Shown here: one piece after another, positions 43,045 through 54,889 of the stretch
Position numbering within the stretch: position 1 is the stretch's first letter
How the letters are laid out: every line of letters begins with the position of its first letter
DNA from: Megascapheus bottae
Lineage: Eukaryota; Chordata; Mammalia; Rodentia; Geomyidae
Length of the DNA: 64,000 bases
Reading direction: 5' to 3'
Assembly: GCA_024803745.1 (NCBI GenBank)
Contig: JANJXV010000025.1
Location: 21,072,610-21,136,609, forward strand
Made by a program: the position numbers and the translations under genes
Notes under the pieces: generated by a model
What the model was told of the DNA's origin: nothing
Database searches by the model: none
Seen by the model: only the letters and a program-made list of their open reading frames with translations

Positions 43045-46000
43045 CAGTCCTGGGCCTTGAATTTGGGGCCTGAGCTTCTTTTGCTCAAGACTAATACTCT
43101 ATTAAGCCACAGCTCTACTTCTGATTTCTTTTGATGATTAACTGAACATCAGAGTCTCACAGACTTTCCTGCCCCAGTTGGTGTTGAATCATGATCCTCA
43201 GATCTCAGCCTCCTGAGTAGCTAGTTTTACAGGCATGAGCCATTGGCACCTGGTTTATCTCTGTAGTCTTATGCTTTTCTTTCTCTGCCCAAGTCTCTCC
43301 ATCTTCATGTCTATCTGATGTCTCTCACACCTGCTCACAAACCACACCTACACTTGTAGATGACTCTCTAAGATGGTTTTCTGACCCCTAAGAATTCGCA
43401 CTTTGTTTTAATTAAATAGATTTGATTTAAGGCCATCTGAAATGTCAACACTTGAAGTGGGCTTTCTCACACCCCTACGCTAGTCACACAACAGTGTATC
43501 CATTGCACCTATGAAATTAGAGCAACTGAGGGATTGGAGCTAGCCAGCTATAAAAGGAAACTGGTAGCCAAGAATTTTAGGATTCACAAACCTGCCACAA
43601 CAGATGTGCCATCTCCTACCTCAGACTAACCTGAGCCAGCCAATCTCTGTGTGCTTGCCGTTGGGAATGAATGAGTAAGCGAGATCACATTGAATGACTT
43701 TATTTATTTATTTATTTTATTTTTGCCAGTCCTGGGGCTTCAACTCAGGGCCTGAACACTGTCCTTGAGCTTTTTTTCTCAAGGCTAGAGCTTTACCACT
43801 TAAGCCACAGCACCACTCCCCACCCCCTTTTTTTTTGCCAGTCCTGAGCTTCAACTCAGGGCCTGAGCACTGTCCTTGGACTTTCTCAAGGCTAGAGCTC
43901 TACCACTTGAGCCTCAGCACCACTTCTGGCTTTTCTCTATGTATGTGGTACTGAGGAATCAAACCTGGGTCTACATGCATGCTAGTCAAGCACTCTACCA
44001 CCAGGCCACACTCCCGGCCCCACATTAGATGACTTTTATCTCCATGAATCCAACAATGTCTTCTGTTAGATGCTCAGGTACTGGAGTGATAACCAACATC
44101 ACTCAGGAACTGACGACCTTAAACTGGCCTCTCTGCTGTCCTTTCCCAAAGCATGGAGAGTTCTCACACACCTCATCTTCTCTAATTGATCTTTGACCAT
44201 GAGATGCCTTTTTAAAAGGAGACTTCTCAGGGCTGGGATGTAGCTCAGAGGCAAAGGGCTTGTCTCACAAGTGCAATATCCTGGGTTCAATCCCCAGTAT
44301 CCCCCCCCCCAAAAAAACAAAACCTTGTCTAAAAGGAGATTTATCACGTGATTCATGGAACTAAATTATTCTATAGGGATGAATTCCATTCACCATCCCC
44401 TTTTCTGCAACCATCTCTGAGTAATTTGCTCAAGAGCACTTTGGAATTGTGCTAACCCATACAATAAATCAGTCCAACCAATCTGACCCTGAGGAACAGA
44501 AAAACGATTTAAAGTAAATTTGCCCTCACTGGTTATTTTCTTTTATACATTGAATAACTTGTCACCCCCAAAAAAGTTCAACAAAATAATTTGCCAAGCC
44601 AAAGCAAGTTTACTACTTATTTAATGTCTGTAGGAATTGGTGGGGAGAGGGAAACCATTTGTTAAAATTAGGAGTTTTTAAGAAGGCTAATCTTTTAGTA
44701 TTTTAAATCATTTTTAATCAAATCGTGGTCTGCACCAATTTATAATCGATCACTCCGTTTCCAGATAATTTGGATCAACCCCAAATCTACTATATGAGGT
44801 TCCATTTTATCACACTCTCACACAAAACTGGTTTTGTTTGTTTTTTAACAAACCTTCTATCTGCCATGCCTGCGAAGTCAGAGAAGGAGGAACTCAGCGC
44901 TTCTTACTAGAAGCAGGAAGTCCATCCTCTGCTATCTTTGAAGGTGTGGATGGGGCAGTGCTGCAGTGAGTGGAGTGGAACTCTATCTCAGGTGCTCTTG
45001 TTTTCTCACCTGGAAAAAAGGTATCAGTTCCACAGCCTGAGGCACTGTCTGACGGGAGGAGAGGCCCTCAACCCAGATGTGAGGGAACGGTGGAAGAGCC
45101 AGACGGGCCTGGAGCTGCATGAAGGCTATGGGCAGTCTGAAACCGTGAGTATTGTCTCCAGGACCACCATACCTGAGCCCTCCTCCCTGCAGAGAGCGTC
45201 AATGCCCACCCCTTGCTGGCACCTCCTGCCTTTCTGACTGTCCTGTCCCTGCCACTGCCCCTAAGAGGGAACACTGCTAATGAAACTCCATCAGCCTTTC
45301 CGCCTTTTTGGCTTAAAAGTAGTTTAGAAACAGTATGCAGGTGGCTGGCTCATACCTGGAATCTTAGATACTCAAGAGGCTGATCTGAGGATCACAGTTC
45401 AAAGCTAACCCAGGCAGGAAAGCCCATGAGACTCTTATCTCCAATTAACCACCAGAAAACTGGGAGTGGTGCTGTGGCTCAAGTGGTAGAGAACCAGTCT
45501 TGAGGAAAAAAAAAAAGAAAGAAAAGAAAAGAAATGCTCAGGGACAGCACCCAGGCCTGAAGCTCAAGCCCTATGACCAAAAGGAACAAAAAGGAACAAT
45601 TTAGTAATTTTACAATCACATCATGAGTGACAAAGCAGCTCTCCTGGCCAAAGAAGCTGTTTCCCTCTACCCAAAAAACACAGGCCTATTCCTAGTAGAA
45701 CCCCAAATCTTAAGCAGTGTCTCTTAAGCAGTGTCTGAGCAGAGGTGTGGAGTCAGCTAAGCCTTCTGACTTAGTGATATGCCCAGCTCATGATGTGTTA
45801 GTCTCCATTAGAGTGCTCATAAATGTTTACTATCTGTGGGAAGCAGAGGAGAGGTGAGGCAAAGGAGGAGGAGGGAGGGAGGGAAGGACAGAAGGATGAA
45901 GAGGGGAAAGAGGGAAGGAGGGAAAGAGGAAGGAAAGGAGTGAAGGAGGGAGGGAAGGAGGACGACAGGGGGAAGTAGAAAAAGAAGAGAGCGAAAGATT

Positions 46001-49000
46001 GGGAAAGAAAAATAAGAAAGCCAAGAGAAAGGAAGACAGGGAAATAAGAAAAGAAGAAGAAAGCATCTAATGGCAAGTGAGGGAAAAGAATGGACTGGGA
46101 AAGCAGCCATGCAGAGGAGGCTACTTCTAATTGGTACTGGTTTCTCTCCAGGTCGTAATCTGTGCCAACCAAAAAGGTATGATGATCAAGTCTGGATCCA
46201 TGGGGAAAGCATTTCCACCTTACGACGTGCAGGTAGGAGGCGGTGGCTTTGCACAGTGGGTGAGCGGTGTGAGTGGGCACAGGTGTGACTAGTGGCTCTA
46301 ATGCCATCCTGTCATCTGCTCATCAGATTGTGGATGACCAGGGCAACATCCTGCCTCCAGGAGAAGAGGGGAATATTGCCGTCCGCATCAAACCCACCCG
46401 GCCATTCTGTTTCTTCCGTTACTATGTGGTAAGTGACAGAGAACAGCCAGTCTCACAACCCTTTGTGCGTGCCTTGGCATGGCAAAGGTCTGGGTGAGTG
46501 CCCCTGTGATGATTGCATGAGGTAGGTTGGTGTGATTATTGGTGAGCTGCTGTTATTAATCAATGATTAGCAATCGTTACTAAGGTTTTCATCCTACCTC
46601 AGCCTCATTAAACCAAAATTTCAGGTCCTGGAGGTTTATTCCCCAATGTAAGAAATACTCATTTGTACAAATATCATTCCATGCAAGTTCTAAGCTGCCA
46701 GTCAACTACATTATTGAAAACAACTAATAAAAAAGAAACCCAGCCCATTTGGTCTTGGAATGTTATATGTTAGCAGTTTTATGTGACTACAGAGAACTTT
46801 TATTCCATTTTATTTGAAATCACAAACACTGTGACAAAACCTATGAGAATCTCCACCACCCAGCAACAACACAGAAATCACATCAAACAAGAATACTGTA
46901 AAAAAAATTTTTTTCAGTGTGTTCACTCAGAAGACGAGGTCTCAGAATTCCAGTTCAAAGACAGCTAAAGAAAGCCCAGGAGACTATCATTTCCAATTAA
47001 CCACCAATAAGCTGGAAGTAGAATGGTGGCTCAAGTGGTAGAGTAGCCTTGAACAAAAGAAGCTCAAGAACAGTGCCAAGCCCCTGAGTTCAAGCCCCAT
47101 GACCAGCCCCATAAATAAATAAATTCCTTCTAATAATATAAGCAATAGTAGGCATAACTCTAAGTATATAGCAGAACTCATGGAATTTACATCAGACCCT
47201 CTTAGGGGTCTGATTATTCCATCAAACAGGTACTAAAGTAATTTGTGAGGTTATTTTCTGGATGGGAACTTGTGCTGAGATCACCCTATCCTTTCTATCA
47301 CCAGTCCCAGAAGTCAATTTTCTTTCTAGGTCATTAATCAAGAGAAAAATATCAAGTCACTGTGTGTGAGGGCTAGGGGACAGTTAACAAGCATATCTCA
47401 GGTTCATGTTTGGATATTCCCCCAAGCAGATGAAACTGCATCTGCCAATTAAATTAATGTACCCATGCCAATTGTGCATCCCACAAAAGGGCATATGCCT
47501 TCTCTTAGAGAAATGAACTGTCAAATGCATGAATGTCGATGCTAGCATTCTCTGTAGACTGACAAGAAAGCAGATGCTCTCACACCAGTCCAGCAGGCAT
47601 TGCCTAGTTCTGTCCAATTTTCCATATTCTTAATTCTTTCCTTCCTGTTCCTGTAAATTTTTTGGAATAAACAGTGCAAATCCCACAAGAATTTTTTTCA
47701 CATTTCAATTGGATCTTTACTGCATCTATAAATCAATTTGGGCAGAATCAACCTTTCTATTCATTCTTTCTTTCCATCTATTCCTATATTTGTTAATATT
47801 CTGAGAGTGGCCGATTTTCTGGGTACCTATCTTACAGATTTTGTGTCAGATGGACTGCTAGGCACTCAGAGCTTACTTTTTTCTTTTCCCTTTTTCCCCC
47901 CTCCAAATATATTTTTTTGAATGGAAAGATAGTTTCCCCCCCAAAAAAATCATACCCCTGTTAGGTGCATAGGTCAACGACTTTTTGACAAATGGGTTAC
48001 ACCACCATTAAAACGTTGCTGTCACCCCACCCCCCAAGAGCTCACTGCAGCCAATTCTCCTACCACAGACTTACAACCAGTTGATAAAATTGTCTCCCTA
48101 TAGGTTGATTTACTTTCCTCCAAAAGAACTTCATATAAATATCCACTTTCTCATGCACAGGCTTGAAAGTCAACTGGATTGAGGCATCTTTAGGTTTATT
48201 TACTTTTTATTGCTATTAGAAAGGTGATGTACAGAGCAGTACATAAAGTCAGGTAACGAGTACATTTCTTTTTGAGCAATATCACCCCTTCTCTCATTCT
48301 TCCCTCCCCCCCTGACTTGTACAATGCAGCCTTTCTTCCTAGAAGCCCTTCGAGGGCTGGCTGTGGGTGGCCATTCTGATTCATTCTGTCCTTTCCCGCC
48401 TAATTAAGCACATTCTCAGGACTGTGTCTGCCTGCTGGGTGGGAAGGACTCTCCAGCCCCTCGGAATGGCATTCCTTCCGCAGTGGCTATCCCACAGCTC
48501 TCCCCAGCTGTTCCTTCTCAGGCTTCTGGTGTCTTTCAGGACAATCCTGAGAAGACAGCTGCGTCAGAACAAGGAGACTTTTACATCACAGGGGACCGAG
48601 CCTGCATGGACAAAGATGGCTACTTTTGGTTCCTGGGGAGGAATGATGATGTGATCAACTCCGCAAGGTCACCTTCTCTTGCTTTTCATCCCTTCTCCTT
48701 TTAAAGTTCCATGGGGCAGGGGAGGGGGAGGAAGAAAGTCACTTGGAAGAATCTGGTCTTCTTTTCCAGCTACCGGATCGGGCCTGTCGAGGTGGAGAGT
48801 GCTCTTGCAGAACATCCGGCTGTCCTAGAGTCTGCTGTAGTCAGCAGCCCAGACCCTGTCCGGGGAGAGGTAACCAGTTCAGCCAAGAGCTATGCCTATC
48901 AGCAACCCACTGAGCTTATAGGAAGCCCCGGGGTCTCCTTATGTCTCACTCTCTTCCAGTTCCACCAAGTTGAACTGCCACCAATGAACACACATTCTTT

Positions 49001-50819
49001 TTTGTCACACTCTATTCGCCTGCCTTGTAAGACACAAATGTTCTCTAGAGGAAGCTGCCCAATGGACAGGAGACCTTGGTGGCACACACCGATGCAGATA
49101 TAGAAACAGATGTAGATACAGATACAGCTGTAGATATGGCATATAGATGCAGACACAGACGCAGACATAGATACACAGATACAGATGCATGTATAGATAG
49201 AGATGCAGATACAGATATCGATGCATTGCCATCCATTCTGTCTAGTCAAAGTCTTTTGTAGCTTGCAGGGGAGATATGGGGAACTCATTAGATATGGCCA
49301 CTGAAGAAGGACAGTTAACTTGAGGGAGTGACCAACAAAGTAGCCTCCCTTCCCCACCCAATGACCTGAAAATCCCAGGGGAAAAAAAAATGGATCAAAT
49401 GTAACATGCCAAGCTTTCCTAGGAGCTATTTCAGAAAAGAAAGAAAGATCTGAGACAGAAAGGGAAGATCTGCTTCTAAGAGATTTCTGTTTTTCTCTGG
49501 CTGTACATCCAAGAGAATCCTAAAAAAACAAACTCATTATCTTGTGGAAGTCAGGGCGACATCCATTTACACACTCAAAAGCAGAGTGAGGATTCTCAGC
49601 GTCTGGTCCCTGGGCTGTTCTTAGCTGTATCATCTGGGGTTCTTGCTTCTGATGTCAATTGGTAGACTTGAAGTCAGGGTTGCTGAATCAGACAGGTTAA
49701 GAGGCAACACCCCAGAGCATAAAACTCTTATCCAGCAGCCCCTTTCTGAGGGGCTCTCACTCCCGTAAAACTTGAGTGAACTACGATAGGATGAGGTGTT
49801 AGAGAAATTATACCTGGGAAAGTACACTTTGAATTAACCCAAGTTGGAAACCATGGCTGCTTGCTCTCTGCTTAGCACAGACAGCCCTGTCACAAAGTGA
49901 GAACTCTATAAATAGTTGTGGATTACCACAGACAGGGAAGAGCTTCCTAAAAGCTAGATGTGTGTGTGAACACAAGTCACAGGGCAATGGTGAGCCTCCC
50001 ACTTCGGAAAAGTACACAGGGAAGTGAATTACACCCTAACAAGATATCGTAGGCAGTCAGTATGAACCAACAATCAAACACCTCTTGTTTGCTTGTGATA
50101 CTGGAGATTAAACTCAGAGCCTAGATTACTAGACATGTGCTCTGCCACTTGAATCATATCCTCCATCCTTTCTATTTGACTTTGCTTTTTTGGCAGGGTC
50201 TTCTGCTAACTAGCCTTGAAACAAGAGTCTTCTGCCTCCACCTCCCAAGAAGCCCAACTAACGAGCATGAGACAACCATGTCTGGCTTACTTTGGAAATA
50301 AGGCCCACTTTGCCCAAATTAACCTCAACTAGTGATCCTGCTATAATTCCACCTCAAAAGCTAGAATTACAGGGGTGTATTTCCATGCTGGCTTTTTGAG
50401 GTATCTCAGAAGACATCTTCTGATGAGATTGAATCTAGGATTCAATGACAGGGGAGCAGCGTATAGAAGAAGCCTAGGCAGAAAAAGCCCAAGTGTGGAA
50501 TGTCCTGGGACAGAAGACATGCAGCTTGATGCCTGCTAATCACAAACATTAGTACATGGGGGATCTTGACAGATCCAGCTGACTTGGGAAGTGGCTGTGT
50601 TTTCCTCAGTCTTGTCTCTCTAAACCCATACCCCGTCTGGAAAATCGGAAGTAAGTGGTCAGTGGAGCTCTTTTCTCCATTGGGCTTGCTTGTTAAGAGA
50701 AACAACTTTGAAAGTGGAGTTGTGGTTCAAATGGTAGAGCACCAGTCTTGAACACAAAAGCTCAGGGGCAGTACCCAGGCCCAGAGCTCAAACCCCAGGA
50801 TTGACGCACGCGCACGTGT

Positions 50820-50861
<42 letters not shown>

Positions 50862-51360
50862 ACACCATGTTTCCAATTGTTGGTCCTGGAAAGACAGAAG
50901 AAAAAAATAATGTTGTCCATTTCACTGCCTGACCCAAGGGTTTAGTGGATGTTCATGAAGGACTGGGAATTGTGAGCACTTACTCACCAAGCTAGCTAAA
51001 AGGAAGGAAAAAAAAATGCATGTCTACCAATGGCTTGATCCTTTCTGGGCTTTACTCTCTGCAGGTGGTGAAGGCGTTCGTCGTCCTTACACCTGCCTAC
51101 CGCTCACAGGAGCCAGACCAGCTGATCAGGAAACTCCAGGAGCATGTGAAAAAGACAACTGCTCCATACAAGTACCCCAGAAAGGTAAAAATCTGGAATT
51201 CTGGGACATAGAAGCTGGGAAAATCAATTGGGTACATGCTACCTGGTCTCTCCTAAAGAGCCAGGTCCTGTGCCAGATCCTGGGAAGATGGAGATACATC
51301 ACACACACACACACACACACGTGCACACACGCACACACACACACACACACATTGCTGTTT

Positions 51361-51409
<49 letters not shown>

Positions 51410-51790
51410 TGCTGTTTGAGTCTTCTCTGTTTCTTCCCCATAGATCGTTTTGTTCTTACTGTCAGGCGCAGGGAGTGATGGGAAAAGGTGGCTGAACCAG
51501 TGCTCCAGACTCTAGCTGTCTTGATCTTTCCTTTTTTGAGGGGGGAGAGGTGAGGGGGTCACTCGTGGAAAAATCCTAGAATCGTGGAAGCTGTCCAATC
51601 AAGTGGCCCAAGGTAGTGAATCCCTCAAGACAGAAGACAGGGAGAATGTCTTTCTGGGAAATGATGGTTTCTAAGTGTTTTTTGTATTTGTGGTTTGGGT
51701 TATCAGGTGGAGTTTGTGTCAGAACTGCCCAAGACAGTTTCTGGAAAGATCCAAAGGAGTAAACTGAGAAACCAAGAATGGGGGAGATAA
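36941..51790 (+). CDS. ACSM5: Acyl-CoA synthetase medium-chain family member 5
   Basis: ACSM5 is a mitochondrial-matrix ligase joining medium-chain fatty acids to CoA through an acyl-AMP intermediate. Thirteen coding exons give 578 codons, all in phase (human 579). The N-terminus ([15 protein letters not shown]) is basic and amphipathic, as a mitochondrial presequence. Signature motifs: P-loop-like TSGTTGKPK (229-237), GYGQSET (368-374), ITGDRA (451-456), hinge GRNDD (468-472) and the catalytic lysine in VSGKIQR (K565). The start is ATG 36960, aligned with the human start and preceded by an acceptor at 36940, so a 5' non-coding exon lies upstream. No second ACSM gene follows in the window. 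Two LTRs of one family flank its first intron, one upstream and one inside intron 2. Confidence 0.98.
37161..39763. other. ACSM5 intron after first coding exon
   Basis: Contains a B1-Geo SINE (37219-37452), a minus-strand Geo-type SINE (about 38789-38975), a plus-strand LINE-end-like repeat (39040-39262) and an IDL-Geo SINE (39403-39594). Confidence 0.7.
39040..39262 (+). mobile_element. LINE 3'-end-like repeat, plus copy
   Basis: Reverse-complement relative of 35560-35720. Ends with a CCCTGATAATAAAATACAAT-type stretch followed by (TA)n, consistent with the polyadenylated end of a retroposon. Confidence 0.5.
39764..39974 (+). CDS. ACSM5: ACSM5 coding exon 2
   Basis: Acceptor TCTGTCTAG, donor [26 protein letters not shown] through [14 protein letters not shown] plus one base. 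211 nt; no ATG needed. Confidence 0.95.
40131..40521 (-). mobile_element. Second copy of the 36-kb LTR, in ACSM5 intron 2
   Basis: Aligns with 36086-36556 over most of its length (GGATTCCTGAAATAGGGG, CTTCCTTGTGTA, CAGTCGGTC blocks). Its right end is CAACA at 40521 as in the other copy; its left end is shorter and no target duplication was found. Its U3 has a single CCAAGGTCA but repeats a CTGACCCCACAGTCGGT unit about three times and an AAGTCCCAAACAGGTT unit twice. It ends about 100 bases before the exon 3 acceptor. Confidence 0.8.
40620..40827 (+). CDS. ACSM5: ACSM5 coding exon 3
   Basis: Acceptor TCACCTCAG, donor GTGAGT. Split Gly codon, then [20 protein letters not shown] through [11 protein letters not shown]. 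The upstream 100 bases are the end of an inserted LTR. Confidence 0.95.
41171..41314 (+). CDS. ACSM5: ACSM5 coding exon 4: AMP-binding signature
   Basis: Acceptor GTTCCAG, donor GTACTT. Encodes [35 protein letters not shown] and GLGFVASG. The S/T/G-rich loop is the ATP/AMP-binding signature of the adenylating superfamily. Confidence 0.96.
42045..42198 (+). CDS. ACSM5: ACSM5 coding exon 5
   Basis: Acceptor TTTTGGCAG, donor GTAAGA. Split Arg codon, then [20 protein letters not shown] through [12 protein letters not shown]. Leaves phase 0. Confidence 0.95.
42798..42877 (+). CDS. ACSM5: ACSM5 coding exon 6
   Basis: Acceptor TTTGTAG, donor GTACTA. 26 codons plus two bases: [20 protein letters not shown] and VQEDLT. 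Too short to stand out without splicing. Confidence 0.93.
43725..44022 (-). mobile_element. IDL-Geo SINE joined to an older Geo tail
   Basis: Two Geo right halves lie in tandem on the minus strand: 43727-43825 is an older one without a head, and 43832-44022 is a complete copy with an ID-like head (reads GGCCGGGAGTGTGGCC on the minus strand). This looks like insertion of a younger copy into or beside an older one. Confidence 0.75.
45021..45144 (+). CDS. ACSM5: ACSM5 coding exon 7: GYGQSE motif
   Basis: Acceptor GGAAAAAAG, with a pyrimidine tract further upstream than usual, donor GTGAGT. Encodes [20 protein letters not shown] through [11 protein letters not shown]. The purine-rich run before the AG is an atypical acceptor, but phase and protein alignment require it. 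Confidence 0.92.
46152..46232 (+). CDS. ACSM5: ACSM5 coding exon 8
   Basis: Acceptor TTCTCTCCAG, donor GTAGGA. 27 codons: [20 protein letters not shown] and FPPYDVQ. Phase 0 at both ends. Confidence 0.94.
46327..46428 (+). CDS. ACSM5: ACSM5 coding exon 9
   Basis: Acceptor CTCATCAG, donor GTAAGT. 34 codons: [20 protein letters not shown] through CFFRYYV. Follows exon 8 after a 94-nt intron. Confidence 0.95.
48540..48667 (+). CDS. ACSM5: ACSM5 coding exon 10: hinge motif
   Basis: Acceptor GTCTTTCAG, donor GTCACC. Encodes [20 protein letters not shown] and [20 protein letters not shown] is the hinge between the large N-terminal and small C-terminal domains. Confidence 0.95.
48770..48869 (+). 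CDS. ACSM5: ACSM5 coding exon 11
   Basis: Acceptor TTTTCCAG, donor GTAACC. Split Ser codon, then [20 protein letters not shown] and [13 protein letters not shown]. Follows exon 10 after an intron of about 100 nt. Confidence 0.95.
49076..49225 (+). repeat. Hexamer-type tandem array (CAGATA/TAGATG)
   Basis: About 150 bases of imperfect six-base units such as CAGATA, CAGATG and TAGATA in ACSM5 intron 11. Confidence 0.8.
51065..51184 (+). CDS. ACSM5: ACSM5 coding exon 12
   Basis: Acceptor CTCTGCAG, donor GTAAAA. 40 codons: [20 protein letters not shown] through [11 protein letters not shown]. Confidence 0.95.
51299..51408 (+). repeat. (AC)n microsatellites in ACSM5 intron 12
   Basis: Two AC runs separated by a short unit ATTGCTGTTTG that is itself repeated after the second run, so an AC-plus-unique segment has been duplicated. 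Confidence 0.9.
51707..51790 (+). CDS. ACSM5: ACSM5 last coding exon
   Basis: Acceptor GTTATCAG, 27 codons then TAA at 51788. [20 protein letters not shown] and RNQEWGR; K565 in VSGKIQR is the conserved catalytic lysine. Confidence 0.95.
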   Translation: MEFVSELPKTVSGKIQRSKLRNQEWGR

Positions 51791-53883
51791 AAAGCAACCC
51801 TAGGAAGGCCCTATGAACCCCTGAAGAATCGAAGAGGAGGATCCCACAGATATCACTTCCAAATGCACACCTCCAGAGTCACTCCAGGTTCTGGAGGAAC
51901 ATAGTGGACTGAGGGCACCAGACAACTGTGCAATCTAGAAAATGCTCTGTGTCTCAGCCTCCCCACTGTGTACCTTCCCCCTGTGTTCTACTAAGAGCTT
52001 CCAGCTGTTTCTAAGAAAAACGAGGCACCAGAACCCTGGTACCCTTGACCATCAGTGGAAGATGCAAAGCTTGACTACTTGGAAGAAAGCAAGAGGATTG
52101 CAAGATTGGCATTATGCATGGCTTAGACGTCCCCTCTCTCAGAATCACCTAAAAAGAAATGATTCAAACTGTAGAAAATGGTGCACAAAAAAAAGTTCAC
52201 TGCATAAGCTGGGCACCGATGGCTCCCGCCTATCATTCTAACTACTCAGGAGGCAGAGGATCTCAGTTGGAAGCCAGCTTAGGCAGGAAAGTTCATGGGA
52301 CTCTTATCCCCAGTTAACCATCAGAAGACCAGACATGGCACTGTAAGTGGTAGAGTGCTAGCCTTGAGCAAAAAGAGCTCAGGGACAGCTCCCAGCTCCA
52401 GTGTTCAAGGCCTGGGACCAGAAAAAAGAAAGGAAGGAAGGAAGTTAGTTCACTGCAGCATTGTTTCCATTTCTTTAAAAAAAATAATGTAAAGACAATA
52501 AGAAAATGATTAACCAAGTAAACTAACTCAATAGCATGCTTATTATACAGCTATAAAAATGTTTAAGGAAAGTTTATCATGTCTTTGATTTAAAAAAAAA
52601 AAAGCTACACTCAAAAACTAGGATGAGGGCCGGGAGTTTGGCCTAGTGGTTAAAGTGCTTGCCTAGCATGCACGAAGACTCGAGTTCGATTCCTCGGTAC
52701 CACATACATAGCAAAAAGCCAGAAGTGGTGCTGAGGCTCAAGTGGTAGAGCTCTAGCCTTGAGAAAGTCCAAGGACAGTGCTCAGGCCCTGAGCCCAAGC
52801 CCAGGCCTGGAAAACAAAAACAAAAACAAAAACAAAACTAGGATGGAATTATTTTCACAGTGCTGTGAAAAAATAAAGGAAAAGAGGTGGTTGGTAAAAC
52901 AACAGCAAGAAAATACATTAAAATATTAGTAGTTGGTTGGTCTGAGGGCAGTGGTGCTTACAAATAATTGATCACAACCAGTTAAAATATTAGTAGTAAT
53001 TTGTCCAGAAATTGAGAAAGGAGAAGAAATGCTAGGAGATCAATTTTCCTTTTCTTGATAAATAGATTCAGCTATTTTAATATGAGGGGGGTATTCTGAT
53101 TGAAGTACAATTTATACATGTACGGAAATGCCACAATGAAGCTTTCTTGTACAATTAAAATATACTAATAAAAAAGACAAAGAAAAAGTTACCGGAAAGA
53201 AAAAAAATCTTCCAAAACTACATTCTGTGTTTTGTAATTGTCTCTCCCTTCCTGGATCTACACTTCATCCTCAGAAGCTGGGTTATGCATTATGCTAAAA
53301 GGACATGAAGACCTGGAGCCAGGGATCAGGCCTTGAAACTAAAAAGTGAAGCTCAAGATATCTAAGAAGGGGCTGGGAGCCTGGCCTAGTGCTAGAGTGC
53401 TTGCCTAATATGCACAAAGCCCTGGGTGCAGTTCTTTGGTACCACATACACAGAAAAAAGGCTGGAAGTGGTTTCTGTGGCTCAAGTGGCAGAGTGCTAG
53501 CCTTGAGAAAACAAAAAATAATTGTCTGAGAAGAGCCAGATAGAAGCTAAAGGAGACTCAAAGCGTCCCCTCACCAACCCTCACTTTCTAGTGAACATGT
53601 ATTGAGTGGCCCCTCAGTGATGAATCTGCTAAGCAAAACCAACCCAGTTCTAGGGGCTGCAGTGACTAAGAATCACCAGCTGAGTGGCCCCAGCTACTCA
53701 AGAGGCTGAGATCAGAGGATTGCAGGTCAGACCCAGCTTAGGGAAGAAAAGGTCAAGAGACTTATCTCCAATTAATCACCAAAAGCCAGAAGTGGAACTG
53801 GTGTGCTCGAATGGCAACCTTGAAAGGGGAAAAAAAAAAAGCTAAGACAGCGCTCAAGTTCTGAGTTCAAACACAAATACTGG

Positions 53884-53926
<43 letters not shown>

Positions 53927-54889
53927 CAAACAAGCATTTGATTTGCGGTGCAGGAGTGGAATAACACAATTAACCTCACAATTAATCTAGCAGAAAGACT
54001 AAGAATAATCACAGAATACTAGAAAATGGAGCTGAATGTGATAAATGCCACCAAGGAACGATTGTGGGGTCTGAGAGACTCTCGGGGTGCCAGGGGAGAC
54101 ATCGGTATAAGACGTCACTAGCGAACTGGCATTGAAGGAATAGAGCTTAGCTGAGAGAAAGGGGGTAAAGTGTCTGGATTCTGGAGGTGACCCAGCAGAC
54201 AAGCCTCAGAACAGCTCCCCCTTGAATAGTAACAGCCACATCCACACCTGTGTTTGCTTTTGCATTTGGGCCCTCGGTCATCTCTTATCCATACCAATAA
54301 CACCCCTGCTTTACACATGGGACCCCAAAGCTAAAACTCACACAGCTACAAACTCGCCCAGAATTCAAACCCAGGCAGCCTGGGGGGTGTCTGCTGGCTC
54401 TCCTCCTCCCAAATAACTCAGGATGACTCAACTGGCAAACGCTGTCAATGTTTAAACATGCCTTTAGAAAAAAAAAAGTTATCAAAGCAATTTATGCTGT
54501 TCTTTATGTGCTTCTAGCCCTTGTGTGGGCTGGTCAAACTCTCTTTTTTAAAAGCTTAGACTCAGGGTTTGATGATTTGCCGAAACAGCAGAGGGAGCCA
54601 GAGGCAGTGAAATAAGGTTGGGGGGGTATGGTGATCATTAAGATGGAGCTAGGATTCCTGAGTCCTCCCCCCTAAAAAAATAAAATAAAATAAAATAAAA
54701 AGAGGGAGAGGGGGTAAAAGGGGGAGGAGAGGGGAAAAGGGAAGAGGGAAAAGGAGGGAGGGAGGGAAAGAAGGAGGGAGGAAGGGACAGAGAGAGGGAG
54801 GGAAGGACTGGAAAGCCAGAGCTTTCCTTCTATATTTGTTTCCTGAAAACCAGCACTTGGAATGGAAGAGCCCAATGGGGGACTGTTGG
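51791..54889. other. ACSM5 3' UTR and flank with SINEs
   Basis: Directly downstream of the stop there is unique sequence to about 52200, then a B1-Geo SINE (52205-52422), an IDL-Geo SINE (52627-52812), another (53371-53515), a B1-Geo SINE (53674-53882), (AC)n (53885-53925), a MIR-like relic (about 54240-54390) and a purine tract (54700-54810). AATAAA signals occur at 52872 and 53167, but which one ends ACSM5 is unclear. Confidence 0.6.
52627..52812 (+). mobile_element. IDL-Geo SINE, good copy
   Basis: Near-consensus head GGCCGGGAGTTTGGCCTAG and complete Geo tail ending in (AAAAAC)n. Very similar to the copies at 735 and 59598. Confidence 0.85.

Larger units (their letters stand above)
40828..45020. 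other. ACSM5 introns 3-6 (around exons 4-6)
   Basis: Holds a SINE fragment (40870-40955, minus), (GT)n at 42999-43042 within a minus-strand Geo SINE (43043-43256), a nested pair of minus-strand Geo SINEs (43725-44022) and an ID-like element (about 44229-44305). Nothing else recognised. Confidence 0.6.
45145..51064. other. ACSM5 introns 7-11 (around exons 8-11)
   Basis: Contains a B1-Geo SINE (45339-45592), a purine-rich tract (45840-46065, GGAGG/GGAA type), a partial SINE (46940-47115), a LINE-end-like copy (48192-48330, minus), a CAGATA-type tandem array (49076-49225), a Geo tail (50705-50805) and (AC)n (50816-50868). Confidence 0.6.

Noticed and set aside
51791..54889. Search for a second ACSM-family gene after ACSM5
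   Set aside because: No acyl-CoA synthetase motif or splice-compatible exon was seen before the retroviral region.
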